Shown here: positions 5,019 through 7,493 of the stretch, one piece after another
Layout of the letters: each line of letters begins with the position of its first letter
Position numbering within the stretch: position 1 is the first letter of the stretch
Assembly (NCBI GenBank): GCA_027044005.1
Contig: JALUDK010000357.1
Location: forward strand, 1 to 7,493
Origin: Acidilobaceae archaeon
GTDB lineage: Archaea; Thermoproteota; Thermoprotei_A; Sulfolobales; Acidilobaceae
DNA length: 7,493 bases
Direction of reading: 5' to 3'
Notes under the pieces: model-generated
Databases searched by the model: none
Told to the model about the DNA's origin: nothing
The model's input: the letters and a program-made list of their open reading frames with translations, nothing else
Made by a program: the position numbers and the translations under genes

Positions 5019-6980
5019 CTACATCCTCTTAAGCGGCTCCACGCCTAGTAGGCGTAGGCCGCTGGCTAGTACGTCCCTTACAAGTCTGACCAGCATCGCC
5101 TTAAAGTTCCTGGCCCCAGGGTTGGGGTCCCTCACGACGCTATCCTTCTGGTACCAGGAGTTGAACATGTCGGCCAGCCTGAGGAGGTAGGTTGCCAGGT
5201 CCTCGGGCGCCATGTCGTCTGCTGCCTTGGCGGCTGTGTATGGGTAGCGTAGGCTTGTTATGAGTAGCCTCCTCCTGTCTGGGTCGGAGGCGGAGGTGTA
5301 GTCTATGTTGTGGTAGTCTATACCCCCTAGCTTGTCTAGTATGCTGTGGGCCCTGGCGTGGGTGTACTGGAGGTATGGGGCCGTGTTCTCCTTGAGGTCT
5401 AGGACCTTATCCACGTTGAATACTATAGGCTTGGATGCGCTAGTCTGGACCATGGCGAACCTGACAGCGCCTACCGCTATCTTCTCAGCAGTCTCATCAA
5501 CCCACCCGGGGTCGGCGTCGGGGTTCCTCTTCTCAACCTCCACTCTGGCCCTCTGCCTAGCCTCGTCGAGGACCTCGTCTAGAGTGACGTATTCGCCTCT
5601 CCTCCCACTCATCGCCCTGCCGGGTAGCCTTACGATCTCGTAGTCATAGTGGATCATGTTGAGGGCCTCCCTAGTGTAGCCTAGGCCCAGGAGGGCTAGC
5701 CTTATCTGGAGCTGTGGGAGCCTCTGATCGGCCCCGATCACGTTGACAACCCTATCCGCCCCGGTCTCCCTGAACTTATAGATACTATAGGCTATGTCCC
5801 TGGTGGTGTAGAGCGTGGTGCCATCGCTCCTAACCAGGACGAGCGGTGGGACCTCGAAGCCGCGGGGGAGCTTGAATGCGGCCCTATACTCCGGGTTGGG
5901 CTTGACAAGCTCCTCTACGATCCTAGGTATGTCGAGGGCGCTAGTCCCCTTGTAGATGATATGGTAGGGGCTCCTCCTAGCCTCCTCTATGACCCTGGCC
6001 ACGAGCCCGCTCCAGACTAGGTCACTCTCCCAGTCCCAGGCGTCAAAGTCTACCCCCATCCTGGAGAGTGTTTCCCTGAACCCGTCTAACGCTGTGCTTG
6101 CGACCTCCCTCACAAGGCTCCTCTCAGGCTCAAGACCCTCCTCGTACCTCTTCATGATCGAGGATACCTCTGCCTCAGGGTCTGTGAGGGAGCCCACACC
6201 AGACACTATAGCCTCGTATAGGTCTGCCGGCCACCCTTCCTTGAGCCTAGCCAGTGTAGAGAGGAGCTTATCAAGCTCCCTGACAAGCCTAGCTCTCTCA
6301 TTCTCGCCAGCCTCGCCCAGCTTGGACTTGAGGATAACCGCATCAAGGGCTGTATGGGTTACAGCATACACCCAGCCAACTACATGGTCAGGCTTCTTGC
6401 CAACCCTAGTTGCAACCTCTCTGGGCCTAGAGGAGAGTAGCCTGAAGCCCAGCGCAGCGACGGCTGCCTGCCTGCCAACGTCGTCTACGTAGAACCTCCT
6501 GTTTACCCTGTGCCCCCTGGCTGCTAGTAGCCTGGCCAGCGTGTCGCCGAGGCTCGTATTCCTAGCGTGGCCCATGTGGAGTGGGTGAACGGGGTTTGCG
6601 CTGGTATGCTCAACCACTACAATACGGGGTTCCCTAGACCTGATGGGCTCCGGCTTCCACCCGTTTATCATCAACCCGAACACGTACTTAGCGAGCGCCG
6701 TCTCCTCGAACCTTATGTTCAGGAATCCTCCGGTGACCTCTATATCTATGAACTTGATACCCTTCTCCCATATCCTCCCTCTGAATGCCTCCACGACGGC
6801 CTGCTGGTTGGCCGGGCTCCTCCTGAGGAACCTTAGGAGTGGGAATGATAGGTCCCCGTACTCCTCCCTGGGCGGTGGCTGTATTAGCCTGAAGGCCTCC
6901 TCTACGCCTAGGTTGAAGACCTCGCTGAAGTACTCGGCGCCCTCGCTGATCACCAGGCTTAACGGATCCATCCTATCCAC
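5019..6980 (-). CDS. argS: Arginyl-tRNA synthetase
   Basis: Joins arginine to tRNA-Arg using ATP; cytoplasmic class I enzyme. The 653 residues are at the upper end of the usual length. An N-terminal tRNA D-loop recognition domain (about 1-110, with EEYGDLSFPL at 39-48) precedes the catalytic domain. That domain carries EHTSANPVHPLHMGHARN (124-141), with the HIGH signature as H135-M-G-H138, and DGTTLYTTRDIAYSI (386-400). The KMSKS loop has the form A456-M-S-G-R460-R-G. The C-terminal helical anticodon-binding domain (DALR type, about 535-653) contains YLQYTHARAHSI and the family-typical ending LLGVEPLKRM. The start is GTG at 6980, supported by AGGGG seven bases upstream; ATG at 6971 is an alternative three codons later. 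It follows the unknown gene by 45 bases in the same direction, suggesting cotranscription. Confidence 0.97.
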   Translation of the reverse strand: MDRMDPLSLVISEGAEYFSEVFNLGVEEAFRLIQPPPREEYGDLSFPLLRFLRRSPANQQAVVEAFRGRIWEKGIKFIDIEVTGGFLNIRFEETALAKYVFGLMINGWKPEPIRSREPRIVVVEHTSANPVHPLHMGHARNTSLGDTLARLLAARGHRVNRRFYVDDVGRQAAVAALGFRLLSSRPREVATRVGKKPDHVVGWVYAVTHTALDAVILKSKLGEAGENERARLVRELDKLLSTLARLKEGWPADLYEAIVSGVGSLTDPEAEVSSIMKRYEEGLEPERSLVREVASTALDGFRETLSRMGVDFDAWDWESDLVWSGLVARVIEEARRSPYHIIYKGTSALDIPRIVEELVKPNPEYRAAFKLPRGFEVPPLVLVRSDGTTLYTTRDIAYSIYKFRETGADRVVNVIGADQRLPQLQIRLALLGLGYTREALNMIHYDYEIVRLPGRAMSGRRGEYVTLDEVLDEARQRARVEVEKRNPDADPGWVDETAEKIAVGAVRFAMVQTSASKPIVFNVDKVLDLKENTAPYLQYTHARAHSILDKLGGIDYHNIDYTSASDPDRRRLLITSLRYPYTAAKAADDMAPEDLATYLLRLADMFNSWYQKDSVVRDPNPGARNFKAMLVRLVRDVLASGLRLLGVEPLKRM

Positions 6981-7025
6981 GTCCAGGCCCCTCTCCGCGA
7001 GCCCCCCAGGGAGGGCGGCGGGGTC

Positions 7026-7463
7026 TTAACCTCTTCGAGGCGCTGTAGACCAGTTATACTTCCTGATGAAGTCGCCAAGTCCTATCAGCTCGATGGCCTT
7101 CTCCACGTAGCCAGAGTAGCTGGGGTCGCCCGTGCTTGCCCTGGCCTTCCTCCTCCTGATAACAGCCCTGAAGACCATCTTACCCTCGTGGTCGTACACC
7201 TCGGCATAGCCTCCAATCCTTCCTCTAGGACCCCTGACTAGCCTGATATACACGGCAACATCTCCCGGCTCCAGGTCTATGCTGGAGATCCAGGCAGACC
7301 CCCTGCTATACGTTCCCTTAACCCTGTCCCCGCCGGTTATAATTCTCTCCACCCTGCCGTTACTCCTGAAGACTATGACTAGCCTCCTTTCTGCGTGAAC
7401 GCCACTCTTGCTCTTCGTCGCCTCCACTCTAAAGGTGAGCCTGGCCAATATGCAGGACACCAA
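7026..7463 (-). CDS. Unknown protein of 145 residues upstream of argS
   Basis: I do not recognise the family. The protein is basic and rich in alternating hydrophobic residues. Residues 6-100 suggest several beta strands (LARLTFRVEA, RRLVIVFRS, DVAVYIRLVRG, GGYAEVYD, KMVFRAVIRRR). A charged linker follows (about 101-113), then a helical C-terminus (SGYVEKAIELIGLGDFIRKY) ending in a basic tail. There is no signal peptide, membrane helix or clear catalytic motif. A small beta-barrel or sandwich that binds nucleic acid or a partner is conceivable from its charge, but this is speculation. Starts available are TTG 7463 and GTG 7460. An ATATTTA box at the window edge would place the transcription start almost at these codons, implying a leaderless mRNA. 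It is 45 bases from argS in the same direction. Confidence 0.7.
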   Translation of the reverse strand: MVSCILARLTFRVEATKSKSGVHAERRLVIVFRSNGRVERIITGGDRVKGTYSRGSAWISSIDLEPGDVAVYIRLVRGPRGRIGGYAEVYDHEGKMVFRAVIRRRKARASTGDPSYSGYVEKAIELIGLGDFIRKYNWSTAPRRG

Positions 7464-7486
7464 GGGTAGAGTAGCTGGGGTGGGGG

Positions 7487-7493
7487 TAAATAT
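7487..7493 (-). promoter_or_regulatory. Candidate TATA box of the minus-strand argS transcript
   Basis: The minus strand reads ATATTTA at the very edge of the window, followed by GC-rich DNA. A spacing of about 25 bases would start transcription near 7463-7465, at the start codon of the unknown gene, consistent with leaderless transcripts common in crenarchaea. The upstream part of the promoter lies outside the window. Confidence 0.35.

Noticed and set aside
5989..6492. Plus-strand open frame of 167 codons antisense to argS
   Set aside because: Ser/Leu/Thr-rich shadow of a conserved synthetase gene with no recognisable domain.

Overview
The window looks like chromosome from a hyperthermophilic crenarchaeon (Thermoproteota), most likely of the Desulfurococcales / Pyrodictiaceae-Aeropyrum type. 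The evidence is the heavy use of CTA, ATA, GTA and AGG codons, TATA-box style promoters, Shine-Dalgarno sequences of the GGTGATC type, GTG and TTG starts, densely packed genes, and archaeal-type protein families. The species assignment is inference; no ribosomal RNA is present to settle it.

Left part, plus strand, 1-2973: an aerobic respiration locus. It begins with the 3' part of a gene for a membrane-anchored, single-heme cytochrome c; its signal peptide starts beyond the window edge. After a TATA-box promoter near 578-587 comes a compact three-gene operon for a B-type (ba3-like) heme-copper oxygen reductase: a 42-residue one-helix subunit (644-772) resembling subunit IIa of the Thermus enzyme, the CuA subunit II (762-1343), and the catalytic subunit I (1333-2973). 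Each junction overlaps by exactly 11 bases and carries its own ribosome binding site. Together these proteins would carry electrons from cytochrome c to CuA, heme b, and the heme a3/CuB centre, where O2 is reduced while protons are pumped. Subunit I departs from the Thermus proton-path pattern at several positions.

Middle, 2974-3023: a short convergent intergenic region with a pyrimidine-rich tract that probably terminates the oxidase transcript.

Right part, minus strand, 7463 down to 3024: four genes read leftwards. First is a 145-residue protein of unknown function, then arginyl-tRNA synthetase (argS), then a family 2 glycosyltransferase resembling dolichyl-phosphate sugar synthases, then a family 4 glycosyltransferase whose start overlaps the previous gene by 35 bases. 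A promoter-like CTTAAA box and two overlapping hairpins between argS and the first glycosyltransferase suggest that the sugar-transfer pair can be transcribed separately from argS. The two glycosyltransferases probably serve surface glycan or lipid-linked sugar assembly.

I see no CRISPR array, mobile element, tRNA or rRNA. Nothing looks like a wholly new system. The points most worth attention are the overlooked 42-residue oxidase subunit, the modified proton-path and active-site residues of subunit I, the C-terminally anchored cytochrome c, and an abrupt codon-usage switch inside the cytochrome c gene.
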